From Rhineura floridana (lineage: Eukaryota; Chordata; Lepidosauria; Squamata; Rhineuridae), in the NCBI RefSeq assembly GCF_030035675.1, contig NC_084484.1, positions 187,304,934 to 187,368,933 on the forward strand: a DNA stretch of 64,000 bases. Direction: 5' to 3'. Position numbers and translations under genes: made by a program. The notes under the pieces are model-generated. The model ran no database searches and was not told where the DNA came from. It saw only the letters and a program-made list of their open reading frames with translations. Positions 1 through 10,666 of the stretch are shown piece after piece (position 1 is the first letter of the stretch; each line of letters starts with the position of its first letter).

Positions 1-267
1 CTTCACCTCCATTCTGCTGCCTGCTGCCTTCTCCGTCATCCTTGCCCTGGCTTTCTCCTCCACCGTCCATTTTTCTCTCTCTCTCTTCACTCCACACCAT
101 CTGCCTTTTCACCTCCTCCCTTGTACCTCCTAACACAGAGCATGAGGGAAGAGCGAGAAGCCCAGTGTGAGGCACATGTCTTCTGTCCACCAATCACAGG
201 AGCAGAAGACTTCCCCTTGCTCCACCCCCAGTAATGTCCAAATGTAACGCATGAAAAGTTACCGTTG

Positions 268-398
268 CTCCTAAAAGGTAGGGAAATTGCTAGTTGTTCT
301 GTTACTAGCAAAATATAATGAAGTTACCCCCTTGTTACTTAAAAATGTAATGAATTACAAGTAACTCGTTATTTCTGATGAGTTACTTCCAAGCTCTG
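268..398. mobile_element. DNA element fragment with CAGAGCTTGG-type end
   Basis: The right end reads cttccaagctctg, matching the terminal repeat of the palindromic element at 14657-14773. The inner part is a run of gttac/gtaac motifs (aagttacccccttgttac, gagttacttcc) typical of this kind of short hAT-like element. I could not find the left terminus, so the left boundary is approximate. Confidence 0.45.
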
Positions 399-884
399 CT
401 TCCGAGTAGATATGGTTAGGATTGTGTTGTTGGTAAGGCTTTACTAAGGATCCTCTGCAAAGATATCTGTATCAAAGCAGGGTTGGCAACCCCTTGCCTG
501 GAATGCTCTGCCTGCCTTTTAACGTGGCTGCTCCAAATGTCTTTACAGACTTGACCCTTCACTGCAGAGAGAGGTTTGAGAAATGAGTAAGAGTTAAGAT
601 TCTGTACCCTTCTCAGCATACCCTGTGGGCTGTTATAAACTCACCTTGACAGCCAACCCAATTCCAGTGAGTAATAATTGACAGAGAAAAGACACATGAT
701 TTGGTCTTCCTTCACAGGCAGTAGCTTGGAAACAACTGCAATTGAAACCACATATGTATGTGAATTCTCTTACCACTATTGGGCAAGAAACAAACAATCA
801 TGCAACCAACATTGTGCATCATCAGTAGGTTTAAGGGAGTTGACCTGAGCACATGGAAACACTGTTCTTGCTTCTATGGATGTA
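399..884. other. No recognised feature
   Basis: Unique-looking A/T-rich sequence without a supported gene or repeat. Short open frames here have no family resemblance. The CR1 similarity starts at about 885. Confidence 0.5.
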
Positions 885-1757
885 AGGGAGTAAGGTCAGA
901 GGCTAACACAATGGAAGACAGGAATAAAATCCAAAGGGACCTGGATAGACTAGAAAATTGGGCTGAAATTAATAAAATGACATTCAATAAAGACAAATGC
1001 AGGATTCTGCATTTAGGCCACAAAAACAAAATGCACGGGTACAGGATGGGAAATACCCGGCTTAGCAGTAGTGCGCGTGAGAAGGACCTTGGAATTGTAG
1101 TGGATCGCAAGTTGAACATGACCCAGCAGTGTGATGCTGCGGCAAAAAAGGCAAACGCGGTTTTGGGCTGCATAAACAAAGCTATAGTTTCCAGGTCGAG
1201 GGAATTAATAGTCCCACTATATTTTGCATTGGTCAGGCCTCATCTGGAATACTGGGTTCAGTTCTGGGCGCCTCATTTTAAGAAAGATATAGACAAGTTA
1301 GAGCGGGTTCAGAAGAGGGCGACGAGGATGATAGCTGGTATGGAGAACAAATCTTATGAGGAAAGGTTGAAGGAACTTGGCATGTTCAGTCTGGTGAAGA
1401 GAAGGCTGAGGGGTGACATGATTGCACTCTTTAAGTACCTGAAGGGCTGTCACATAGAGGAGGGTACAGATTTGTTCTCTGCTGCCCCAGAGGGTAGGAC
1501 TAGGTCTAATGGTTTTAAGTTGCAGGAGCGTAGATTCAGATTGGACATTAGAAGGAACTTCTTGACAGTAAGGGCGGTTCGGCAATGGAACCGACTGCCT
1601 AGGGAGGTGGTGGGATCCCCTTCGTTGGATGTCTTCAAGCAGAGACTGGACAGCTATCTGTGGGAGATGCTCTAGCTGTGGATTTCCTGCTGTGAGCAGA
1701 GGGTTGGACTCGATGGCCTACAAGGCCCCTTCCAACTCTATGATTCTATGAAATGAA
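885..1757 (+). mobile_element. CR1 LINE, 3' end (RT C-terminus and tail)
   Basis: An open frame running to a stop at 1675 encodes the C-terminal part of a CR1 ORF2 protein after the catalytic RT box. It includes IQRDLDRLENWAE, KCRILHLGHKNKMH, EKDLGIVVDRKLNMTQQC, RPHLEYWVQFWAPH, YEERLKELGMFSL and a final VRQWNRLPREVVGSPSL. The short 3' UTR ends in tctatgattctatg, the octamer-type tail of CR1 elements. The copy is 5' truncated, the usual state of CR1. The frame is still open for over 250 codons, so the insertion is not ancient. Confidence 0.88.
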
Positions 1758-2392
1758 ATGCAAATAGAAAAATAAAAATAAAAGACAGTGGTGATTTTCT
1801 AAAAGCAATACCATACCAATCACAACAAGATTCCTATGAGTAAGGCAGAAAATTCAGCATCCCACAACCAGTCCAGATTCCTAACAAACAACCAAAACTA
1901 AAAATATTCAGTCAGCCGGTCAGCCAAGGTCACAGAAATCCACTTGCAGCACAACCTGACCCTGGGGCTGCAGTTAGTGCAGAATGCTGCAGCACGATTG
2001 CTGACATGAGTGAGATCCTATCAGCACATTACACCTCTGCTCTGAAATCTGCACTGGTTGCCAATTTGCTACCAGGCCAAGTTCAAGGTGTGCTTACTAT
2101 GTTACGAGTGCCACAAAGTACTTGTTATGCTCTTGTAAGAAACCACTCTAGTGTGGCAGCACCTACGCTTTGGAGCTCCCCGCCTATTGACATTAGGCAG
2201 CACCTTCATTGTATTCTTTTCAGCACCTGCTAAAAACATTTTTGTTTAGGCAAGCCTACCAAGGCATGTAGAAGCTAATATGTTTTTTCTCTGTTTTTAA
2301 TTCATTGTTGGTCTTATTATTTTGAATGTTTTTAAGTACCTTTCTTTAACTGTTTTTGCCAATAATATAATTGTTTTAATTATATTAATTCC

Positions 2393-4374
2393 ACGGTTGC
2401 GAGCTCTGAGGTGGGAGGTGAGACGGCTATAGCACCGGTGGCGGAAATCTCGCTCTGATGACGATTGGACATGGGTTAGAGCGGCTGCGGCAGCCTACCA
2501 TGTGGCGATAAGGGCAGCAAAAAAGCATTTTCAAGCTTCCTCTACTGCGTCCACAGAGTGCTGTCCCAGGAGGCTGTTCCAAGTGGTCCGAAGCCTGGTC
2601 GATCCAGTTGCTTCAGAACCTGTGGAACATTCTAAGATCTCCTGTGATGAGTTTGCAAAACACTTTGCGGATAAAATCAATTGTCTAAAGAGTGCGATTC
2701 TGCATGCTATGGATACAGTGAGCGAGCCAGAGTTGGCCAGTGGTTCTCCGGTGGTTGGGATCGGTTCCAGCTTCTTCCTTCTGATGATGTGGACAAGGTG
2801 CTTTCAACCTTAAGGCCAACCACCTGCTTACTCAACCCTTGCCCGTCGTGGCTCATTATGAGCTGCAAGAACAGACTGGGCGAGGGGATCAAGACGGTGG
2901 TAAATGCGTCCTTGGAAGAGGGAGTAATGCCATCAGCCCTCAAGGAGGCAGTAATAAAACCAATTTTAGAGAAGCCCTCCTTGGATCCCCAAGATTTGAA
3001 CAACTTTCACCCAATCTCAAACTTACCATTCTTGGGCAAGGCGGTTGAGCGGGTGGCGGCGAAGCAGTTGCAAGCGCAATTGGAGGAAGCGGATTATCTG
3101 GATCCATTTCAGTCGGGTTTCAGACCTGGACATGGGACTGAAACAGCCTTGGTCACCTTGGTGGATGATATGAGGAGAGCATTGGATAGGGGTGAGTGCA
3201 CCTTCCTCGTTCTCCTGGATCTCTCAGCGGCTTTTGATACCGTTGACCACGGTATCCTTCTGGACCGCCTGGAGGGGTTAGGTATAGGGGGTACTGTATT
3301 GCAGTGGTTCCATTCCTTCCTCACTGATAGGCACCAAAGAGTAGCATTGGGGGATGAGGTTTCGGACACTTGGCCTCTCACTTGTGGGGTGCCACAGGGC
3401 TCCATCCTCTCCCCTATGCTATTTAACATCTATATAAAGCTGCTGGGGACTATCATCAGGAGATTTGGGCTACAGTGTCACCAATACGCGGATGACACGC
3501 AGCTCTATGTCTCATTTAAATCTTCACTGAAGTTGGCTGTAGAAACCCTGTCCAAGTGCCTGGAATCAGTGAGTGGCTGGATGGGAAGGAATAAGCTGAA
3601 GCTGAACCCTGACAAAACCGAGGTACTGTTTGTGGGAGACAAGGGAAGGCTGGGGGATGTGGACCTGGTGCTCAATGGGGTACAATTGCCCCTGAAAGAC
3701 CAGGTCCGTAGCCTCGGGGTCATTCTTGACTCCAACTGTCCATGGAAGCTCAGCTTTCGGCTGTGAGCCGGGCAGCGCTGTATCAACTCCATCTGATACG
3801 GTCTCCTCTCGCCTAGACTACTGTAATGCATGGGGCTACCCTTGAAAACGGTCCGGAAGCTGCAACTAGTACAGAACACGGTGGCATGCCTGATTAAAGG
3901 CAGCTGCCAGCGAGATCATATCACTCCAGTGCTAAAAGAGTTGCACTGGTTACCAGTTGCTTACCGGGCCCAATTTAAGGTGTTGGTTCTGACCTTTAAA
4001 TCCCTATACGGTTTCAGCCCAGTCTATCTAAAGGAGCGCCTCCAGCATCATCAGCGATGCCGCCCAACAAGATCAGCCTCAAAAGACCTTCTCTCCATCC
4101 CATCAGTCAAAACAGCCAAACTGGTGAGGACTAGAGAGAGGGCATTTTCAGTTGTGGCCCCCACCCTGTGGAACTCCCTCCCAAATGATCTCCGCCAGGC
4201 CCCTTCCATGATGAGTTTCAGCCAGGCCTTGAAGACCTGGCTCTTCAGGCAGGCTTTTGCGGTGGGCCAGATTTTGTCTTCATTGTTTTTAGATTTTTAA
4301 TGTCTAGGTATTGTGTGCCTATTTTGTACATCGCCCAGACTGGCTGGACAGCCAGCCAGATGGGCGACTAATAA

Positions 4375-4440
<66 letters not shown>
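2393..4440 (+). mobile_element. L2-type LINE with RT domain, nested
   Basis: This copy covers the linker before the RT through the 3' tail. The RT reading frame (2681-3766) has LNNFHPISNLPFLGKAVERV, YLDPFQSGFRPGHGTETAL, LLDLSAAFDTVDHGILL, GVPQGSILSPMLFN and the catalytic YADD at 3485-3496. A frameshift near 2.77 kb separates it from the upstream linker frame (AIRAAKKHFQASS). A deletion after 3766 removes part of the region between RT and C-terminus. The C-terminal frame resumes at 3830 (LPLKTVRKLQLVQNTVA, AFSVVAPTLWNSLPNDLRQ). The 3' end is gggcgactaataaattc followed by an (AATC)n tail. The element cannot be active. Confidence 0.82.
4377..4440 (+). repeat. (AATC)n microsatellite, L2 tail
   Basis: About 16 perfect copies of a four-base unit directly follow the L2 3' end. 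L2-type elements end in short tandem units instead of poly(A), so this is an expanded element tail. Confidence 0.9.
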
Positions 4441-4443
<3 letters not shown>

Positions 4444-4589
4444 AAATAATTCCTTCTGTAAGCCACTTTGAGTTTTCCCCCCAGTAAAGCAGTATATAAA
4501 TGTTGTAACTAAATACATAAATAAATTTTAGAGTCACTGTGGCCCTTGGGTCTCTTTCCTCTTTTAGGAACAAAGCAATCAGCCTTATA

Positions 4590-4745
4590 TCAACTCAGAT
4601 CATTTGGTACTATCTAGCTCAGTACTGATGACATGGACTAGCAGCGGCACTCCAGGATTCCAGGCGATAGTCTTTTCCAGAGTTTGGATTTTGGACCTAT
4701 GCCAATCATATGCCCTATCACTGAGCTACAATCCTTCCCCTGTTC
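4590..4745 (-). mobile_element. tRNA-derived SINE (old copy)
   Basis: Read on the minus strand this begins with a tRNA-like A box (gtagctcagtga) and ends with a diverged form of the tail that reads ggactaagattctgactcag in the better copy at 7942-8135. On the plus strand the tell-tale pieces are ctagctcagtactg, agcggcactccagg and atcactgagctacaatccttcccc. It is strongly diverged. Confidence 0.65.
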
Positions 4746-4782
4746 ACATTAAGTATCTTTTAAAATTGTTCTTTTCAATTCA

Positions 4783-4851
4783 CTATTTATTTATTTATTA
4801 TTTGATTTATATCCCTCCCTTCCTCCCAGCAGGAACCCAGGGCAGCAAATG
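4783..4851 (-). mobile_element. L2-type LINE 3' tail fragment
   Basis: tttatttattatttgattta followed by tatccctcccttcctcccag and caggaacccagggcagcaaa is the reverse complement of the 3' terminus seen intact at about 53.7 kb. Only the last 70 bases are present. Confidence 0.75.
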
Positions 4852-4884
4852 AACAGCATGAATGAATGCACAGCATACCTAGGG

Positions 4885-5088
4885 CAGATCCACACCATGT
4901 ATATAAAGCACATTCAACACCCATTTGAAGTGCATAAATCCCATCACAGAATCATGGGAACTGTAGTTTGTTAAAGGTGGTGGGAACTATAACTGTGAGG
5001 GGGAAACTACACTTCCCAGGACTCCTTGGGGGAAGTCATGAACTTTAAATGCAGGTTGGATGTACTTTAAATGTATTATGTGGATCTG
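4885..5088. mobile_element. Short TIR DNA element (MITE, 204 bp)
   Basis: The two ends are inverted: cagatccaca at the left and tgtggatctg at the right, with weaker inverted similarity running inward for about 45 bases. The middle contains gggaactgtagtttgtta and aaactacacttcccaggac, text typical of reptile hAT-like MITEs. No convincing target duplication was found. Confidence 0.6.
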
Positions 5089-5089
5089 C

Positions 5090-6732
5090 ATTACTTTATA
5101 AACTTTGCCTGCATATAAATCATTTTAATTAATTTTTAAAATTGATATCAGCTACAACGTTTACCAGGTGATGATGGGCTACTCACCATCTCTCAGCCTT
5201 ATCTGCTCCTCAGAGTGAAAACAAAAGAGGGGAACCATGACCACCCCAAGGAACAGGGCTGGTTTTAAAGGGCAGCCAGGTGGGGCACTGGCCTGGGGGC
5301 CCCTGGAGTTACAGGAGCCCCTCCGCTCCCCTTCCGCGATCTGTGAAAAGAGCCGTGGATTGCAGGACAGGAGCTTCCGAGCCGCCCTCCATCCCCCCAC
5401 TTCACCTACCTTTCTCTCTGCTTTTTTTTGTGGCTGTGTGCACTGCGTGCACAGGGTTGCCATCAATCAAGTTGGCGGCTGAGGTTTCCCTAAGGGGTGA
5501 AGCCTCTGCCGCCATCTTTGTTGATGGCACGCATGAGCGTTACCATCACCAAGTCTTTCTTTCTTACACACGCACACCTCCCCATTCATCATGTGACCAA
5601 CAAGATCCCTCCTTTCTCCTCTCCCACACACCCCAGTTGCTGTTTCCCCTCCCCCCATGCCTCCTATGCAGTGGCCTCTTGCTCCTCTGCAGCTTACCAG
5701 GCACCAGTAGGAAGGGGCTCCCTCCCTCCCTTTGAAAAAACAACAGCTGGCTGTGCTGAGAAGGTGGAGGAGGCTCCACTCACCTACCCACCATATTAAT
5801 TTCCCAGAGTGCCTTTGGACTCAACTGCGAAAGGGCAGGAGAGCCTCATGAGCACTATAGCAGGCCTTCATGGGTCCCAAGAGACCATGTTGGGGAAGCC
5901 CACTTTACCCATTTGTTAGAAGACGCAAGCAAAATTGTTCCTAAAAGTTTGGCACAAAGAATATTAAAATTGCCATGGCTACTCTGAGCTTTCCATCCCA
6001 CCTTTGCAAAGTTGGTTTGTGAAATAAAATGTTTTTTGATATCTCTATGAGAGATTTGGAGTGTGAAATCACTGTAAGAATTCAGTGAAATTTGAAGATA
6101 CGTAACCTTTACATTGGCTTTGGTGCAATATGTATGTCACACTGATTCCACATATTTCATTTTCAGTTAAAGTACAACACTGGATGGAGGAGATGGATTT
6201 ATTTATTTATTTTAATTTTCAAAAGAATTTTCTTTTGGGCACATTTTAAATGGCACAAAAGCATAATAGCGTGATCATACCACTCTGCTGTACACCTTAC
6301 ATTATAGTTAGAATAAAATTATAGAAAAACTCAAACCTTGGACGTCCCAAGATACCAATTTCTGCATGTAAAACAAAAAAAATGAGAACACTGAAGTTCC
6401 TGTCAGTACAAATCACCATGCTTCTTTGTGACCCGTGCAAATCTTGTATGTGTGTGTATATCTAGATCTATAGATTCCTCATAGAGAAGTAAGGTTCACA
6501 GAACTATATACAGCTGTGCTTCCCAGGAATATTTGTGTGATAGATCCAAATTTTCACATGTAGTGAGTCCCACTGATTTCACACTGGGCAAGAATTTAAG
6601 TGCATGCTTAATTTCCACATGCAAATCATCAGAAGGAAATTTGCTTAGCTTCCGTTGGATAGTGTCCTTGATGGGTAAATGTGGCTTTTCTACTCAAGTA
6701 GCAAATGACCCAAAATATTTACTTACTTACTG
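5090..6732. other. No supported gene; GC-rich then A/T-rich DNA
   Basis: 5.23-5.8 kb is GC-rich with overlapping open frames on both strands that encode low-complexity peptides. Around 5255 the string cagggctggttttaaagggc resembles one end of a hAT-like element, but a partner end is not clear. 5.8-6.7 kb is plain A/T-rich sequence. Confidence 0.4.
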
Positions 6733-7941
6733 ATTTATTTATTAGATTTATATCCCACCCTTCCTCCCAGTAGGAGCCCAGGGCGGCAAACAAAAAACAC
6801 TCTAAAACATCATAAAAACAGACTTTAAAATATATTAAAACAAAACATCTTGAAAAACACTTTTTTAAAAAAGCTTTAAAAACATCTTGGGGGTTCTCCT
6901 AGAACCATCTCTGTCACTTGAGGCTCAGGTAGCCTTGGTGGCACGGAGTGCCTTCTACCAACTTCGGTTCGTCGTCCAGCTATGCCCCTATCTGGACAGG
7001 GATAACCTGGCTTCAGTTGTCCATGCTCTGGTAACCTCCAAGTTAGATTACTGCAATGCACTCTACGTGGGGCTGCCTTTGAAGACGGTTCGGAAACTGC
7101 AGCTTGTGCAAAATGCAGCGGCCAGATTGGTAACAAGGACCAGATGGTTCAAACATATAAAATCGATTCTGGCCCGCTTGCATTGACTGCCTGTATGTTT
7201 CTGAGCTCAATTCAAGGTGCTGGTTTTGACCTATAAAGCCTTACACAGCTTGGGACCACAATACCTGATGGAACGCCTCTCCCAACACTAACCCACCCAT
7301 ACACTATGCTCAACATCCAAGGCCCTCCTCCAGGTGCCTACTGTGAGGGAAGCTGGGAGTCTGGCAACAAAGGAGAGGGCCTTCTCAGTGGTGGCCCCCA
7401 AATTATGGAATGATCTACCTGACTAGGTGTGCCTGGCACCAACAGTTACCTTTTCAGCTCCAGGTTAAGACTTTCCTCTTCTCCCAGGCATTTTAGGATG
7501 TGTTTTTAAATGGTTTTTTAAAAATTGTGTTTTTAAATTTGTATATTTGTTTTTAATGTTTTAATTGTTGTAAACCACCCATAGAGCTTCGGCTATGGGG
7601 CAGTATCCAAATGTAATAAATAAATAAACAAATCTTTAAAACAAAAAGGGTTTAAAACATATTAAAAAGCAATTCCAACACAGATGCAGCCTGAAATAGG
7701 TCTCTATTTAAAAGGCTTGTTGAAAGAGGAAGGTCTTCAGTAGGCACCGAAAAGATAACAGAGACGGTGCCTGTCTAATATTTAAGGGGAGGGAATTCCA
7801 AAGAGTCGGTGCTACTACACTAAAGGTCCGCTTCCTATGTTGTGCGGGATGGACCTCCTGATGAGATGGCATCCGCAGGAGGCCCTCACCTGCAGAACGC
7901 AGTGACTGGCTAGGCATATAAACTAGCAATGCTTTCAGGAG
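6733..7941 (-). mobile_element. L2-type LINE 3' part, interrupted by another L2
   Basis: On the minus strand the C-terminus of the L2 protein (AFSVVAPTLWNSLPLNIRQAPSLLSF, then FLFQQAF) is read at 7708-7929, followed by the 3' UTR. The UTR breaks off at 7627 and continues at 6889-6733 with the terminal tcccagtaggagcccagggc motif and an (A/T)-rich tail. The gap is filled by the plus-strand L2 at 6890-7626. Confidence 0.78.
6890..7626 (+). mobile_element. L2-type LINE 3' end nested in L2
   Basis: This 5'-truncated copy starts in LEPSLSLEAQVALVARSAF and continues through ALVTSKLDYCNALYVGLPLK and KLQLVQNAAARL. The rest of the C-terminus is broken by stops. It ends with taaaccacccatagagcttc, ggggcagtatccaaatg and an (AATA)n tail. 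It belongs to a different L2 subfamily from its host, whose tail text differs. Confidence 0.78.
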
Positions 7942-8135
7942 CGCAGGAAGGCGCCTTATACTGAGTCAGAATCTTAGTCCATCTAGCTCAGCATTGTCCA
8001 CTCTGACTGGCAGAGGCTCTCCAGGGTTTCAGAAGGGGAGTTTCTTCTCAGCCCTGTCTGAAGATGCTGCAGGGGACTGAGTGTGGGGCCACTTGCAAGC
8101 AAACCAGATGCTCTGCCACTGAGCTACAATGGCCT
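7942..8135 (-). mobile_element. tRNA-derived SINE
   Basis: On the minus strand it opens with gccattgtagctcagtggca, a clear polymerase III A box. A weak B box follows, and it ends in tgactcagtataaggcgcc. The plus-strand text ccatctagctcagcattgtc and ggcaggctctccagggtttc-like words recur in the other copies of this window. It is a squamate SINE; I cannot assign the named family with certainty. Confidence 0.72.
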
Positions 8136-8527
8136 GTCCCCCTTGAGCAGCTCTCATTTATTTCAGTAGAACGTCCTGGGCCCCTTTATGGAGACTTTGC
8201 TATGCTGGAAAGAACCTTGTTGCCTGTGACAAGACTTCCATTGCTTCTCCCCTACCATGGCTGGGAGGTAAAACCACTTCTAAAGGTTTCTAGCAGGACA
8301 TGGGGAAATCCCAAACTACCTCCCAAAACAGACAAGGGTATTTTTATTTTTCTATGGGGACTGTCTTCTTGGATAACTATGTGCATCAACACACTCCCAG
8401 TATCCTAAAGGACCAAAACAGTATTGGAACTGGTTTGAGAGTTTGGTTACAGTATTGTGCTAATTATCTGAAATAAACAGTGTTCAGACACACACCCAGT
8501 GAAAGAAAAGTGCAACTGCAAGGCTAC
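8136..8527. other. No recognised feature
   Basis: No protein or repeat similarity seen in this 390-base stretch between the SINE and the DNA transposon. Confidence 0.45.
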
Positions 8528-10257
8528 GGGCTCATCCAAACAGAGCGGGATATTTCACGTTTTCCATATTCGGTTTGTTATCTGACAGTCCTCACTTCGC
8601 CTGTTATTCGCTCTTTCCCGATAAAAAAACCACATTTTTTTTGTGCCCACACACGCAGCAGGAAGATCTGTATATTCTTTCCGCCTTTTCCCAGCTCCTT
8701 CTGTAAGACCACCCCCTATCAGCCAATTGGCCCACAAAAAATGACATGTGCTCCTCTCCCCCTTTGCAACGAAGCACAAAATGCGAGCGCGAAAGTTTGA
8801 ATTTCCTGTGGCTGTAATGGAGTTCTTTGCTGCTTGCCACGCTGGAGCATTTGTATTACTGTTAGCTCATATTTGCGATATTTTGCAAAACCAACTGTAT
8901 GCTTTTCTACCTTTACGCATGTTAACGTTTCTGGAGATACATTTCAAAAAAGGAAAAACCTGCATGAAATAAGAGCTTATATCCAGCTACTATTTGGGTT
9001 CCTATTGCATTGTACATAACTATATTTCGCTTTCATGAATTCAAGCTGCCATAAGAGTTAAACATCAAGCAGCGAAAGAGAACGTTAGTTCTTGCATGAA
9101 GGGATGGGATCCTTATACTTTGCAACGGTTGACACTTCAATGTGAAATTGACCAGCAGCAGCAGCAGCAGTAGCAGCAGCAGCAGCCCCTCTGCAGAATG
9201 CACATAGAGGGATGGGAGCGTTATCCTTGGATACAATGTTTCCGCTCACTCCGAAATTAACAAGCAGCAGCAGTAGCAGTAGCAGCTCTGGAACCACATA
9301 AAGGGATCAGATCATTATCTTTCCACTTCAATGTGAAATTAACAAGCAGGCAGTGGCAGCAGCAGCAACTCTGCAGAGAGAGAAAAAACTTCCTTCTTTC
9401 ATCCTTAAGAGGGGCAAAATAATTTGAAAGGGAAGAAGGGGCGGGAGAGAGAAAAGGGAAAAAGACAACCCTAAAAGATCTGAAAACCCTGGTAGAGCGC
9501 GGTGTTCAGGGCCAGATCTGTGCCGATCTCCTTCGCCGAAGCAAAGGAGGCTTTCTTGTGGCTGCTGCTGCTTGCTGCGGGGGCAGCGCAGCGAACCGAT
9601 CAGCTGCGAGGTGGCCGGCGATCAGCTGATGGTCTGCCCCCCGGCCTTTTGTCAGGGCTACTGCCCCTGGCTTCCATCAGCCTGGGCAGTGCAGTGACCC
9701 AGCTGTGGCTGACGACCATCTGGCTGGTGGTCCACTGCGACCTGCCACCCCTCGCTAGCTTGTGCAGAACTGGAAAGACGAATTAGGCTGGCAACCACCA
9801 CTTCTTTCTCCCCTACCTACAACGTGGCTGTGTAAACTGCAGTACCTCCTTGTGTGCAAATGCGGAAATGCATGTTTCTGCATCTGAGAAGTACAACGTA
9901 ACATCCTGTGGCTCTGATTGGTTCAGTTTCCCGGGCTTTTCCAAGCACATTCGCGCACATGCGCACAAATGAAAATCCATGATTGGATGGTAAAGACGGA
10001 AGGGGAACTGGGACACGCCCAAGGTCCGCCTATGGACCGCCTACATCTCTATAAACCGCGGTTTTGCATCCGAGCCCCTAATGTTGCAGTGGATGATTAC
10101 TGGTTTAAAAAAGCAAATCGCATTTTTGCCGGTATTGGAAGGAGCAGATTTAACCCGTAAAAATGCGTAACAGTGCGAGACGTCATTTGGACGACTGAAA
10201 AATAATGAACACACATAGCAGGCATGTCACACATTTTGCAGTCGTCTGGATGAGCCC
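8528..10257. mobile_element. Non-autonomous DNA transposon, GGGCTCATCC ends (1.73 kb)
   Basis: The left end is gggctcatccaaac and the right end is gtctggatgagccc, an inverted pair. The trinucleotide tac flanks both sides, a possible target duplication. About 500 bases at the right end and about 450 at the left are homologous, in reverse orientation, to the element at 56.4-58.8 kb. The centre carries a CAG-rich minisatellite. No transposase frame is recognisable, so it was probably moved in trans. The superfamily is unresolved: short TIRs beginning GGG could fit PIF/Harbinger or, with a preceding CA, hAT. Confidence 0.7.
9098..9380. repeat. CAG-rich minisatellite, about 3 units of ~100 bp
   Basis: A unit built of an aagggatgggatccttat-like word, an aatgtgaaattaacaagcag-like word, a (CAG)n block and a ctctgcag word recurs about three times with changes. 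It is internal to the DNA transposon at 8528-10257. The leucine-, alanine- or serine-rich frames it opens are not genes. Confidence 0.7.
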
Positions 10258-10666
10258 TACATTTCTCTCTCAGCAAGCTCACTCTTTGGAGAACATTTTC
10301 TTTCACAGTGAAATTGATTGCAGCCTGATTTAGTCATATTTCACCTGTGTATTGACCTGTATGAGTCTGTAGGAAGCAGTTTCAAATAGGAATTCACAAA
10401 CTCCCCTTCCAATGAAACACCCCTACATATTGTATTTGTACTGTTAACATGCTACCAGTGTTTATCTGTAAAGCAAAACTTAAACTGATGGAGCAATATG
10501 ATAATCCAGGCTTGTACCACGAGGGTGAATTTGCTCCCACTAATGGTCATGCACAATCAACTGCATACCACCTAGGAAGACATTTAGGCTCCACCACCAT
10601 TGGGACTGGGAGCTTGAACCGGAGAATGAAGCCGTGATTAGGAACCCAAGGAGAAAACCAATATTT
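10258..10666. other. No recognised feature
   Basis: Sequence between the DNA transposon and the OR pseudogene with no gene or repeat that I can support. Confidence 0.45.

Larger units (their letters stand above)
1965..4535 (+). mobile_element. L2-type LINE 3' part, split by a second L2
   Basis: At 1965-2262 is a decayed L2-type ORF2 C-terminus (LQLVQNAAARLLT, then LWSS in place of the usual LWNS). Its A/T-rich 3' UTR stops at about 2392 and resumes at 4441 with tgtaagccactttgag and gcagtatataaatg, the 3' end of such elements. A younger L2 (2393-4440) therefore landed in this copy in the same orientation. Confidence 0.7.

Noticed and set aside
4377-4440. Regular short repeats that might suggest a repeat array of interest
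   Set aside because: A simple four-base microsatellite at an L2 tail; no spacers.
5237-5799. Several overlapping open frames on both strands, up to 151 codons
   Set aside because: GC-rich low-complexity peptides with no domain, no conserved family words and all frames open at once; chance frames.
8104-8135. Possible tRNA gene (A-box-like text on the minus strand)
   Set aside because: It is the head of a SINE copy with a decayed B box and the SINE body follows; no cloverleaf could be drawn.
9033-9297. Frames rich in leucine or alanine
   Set aside because: They are translations of the CAG-rich minisatellite inside a DNA transposon.
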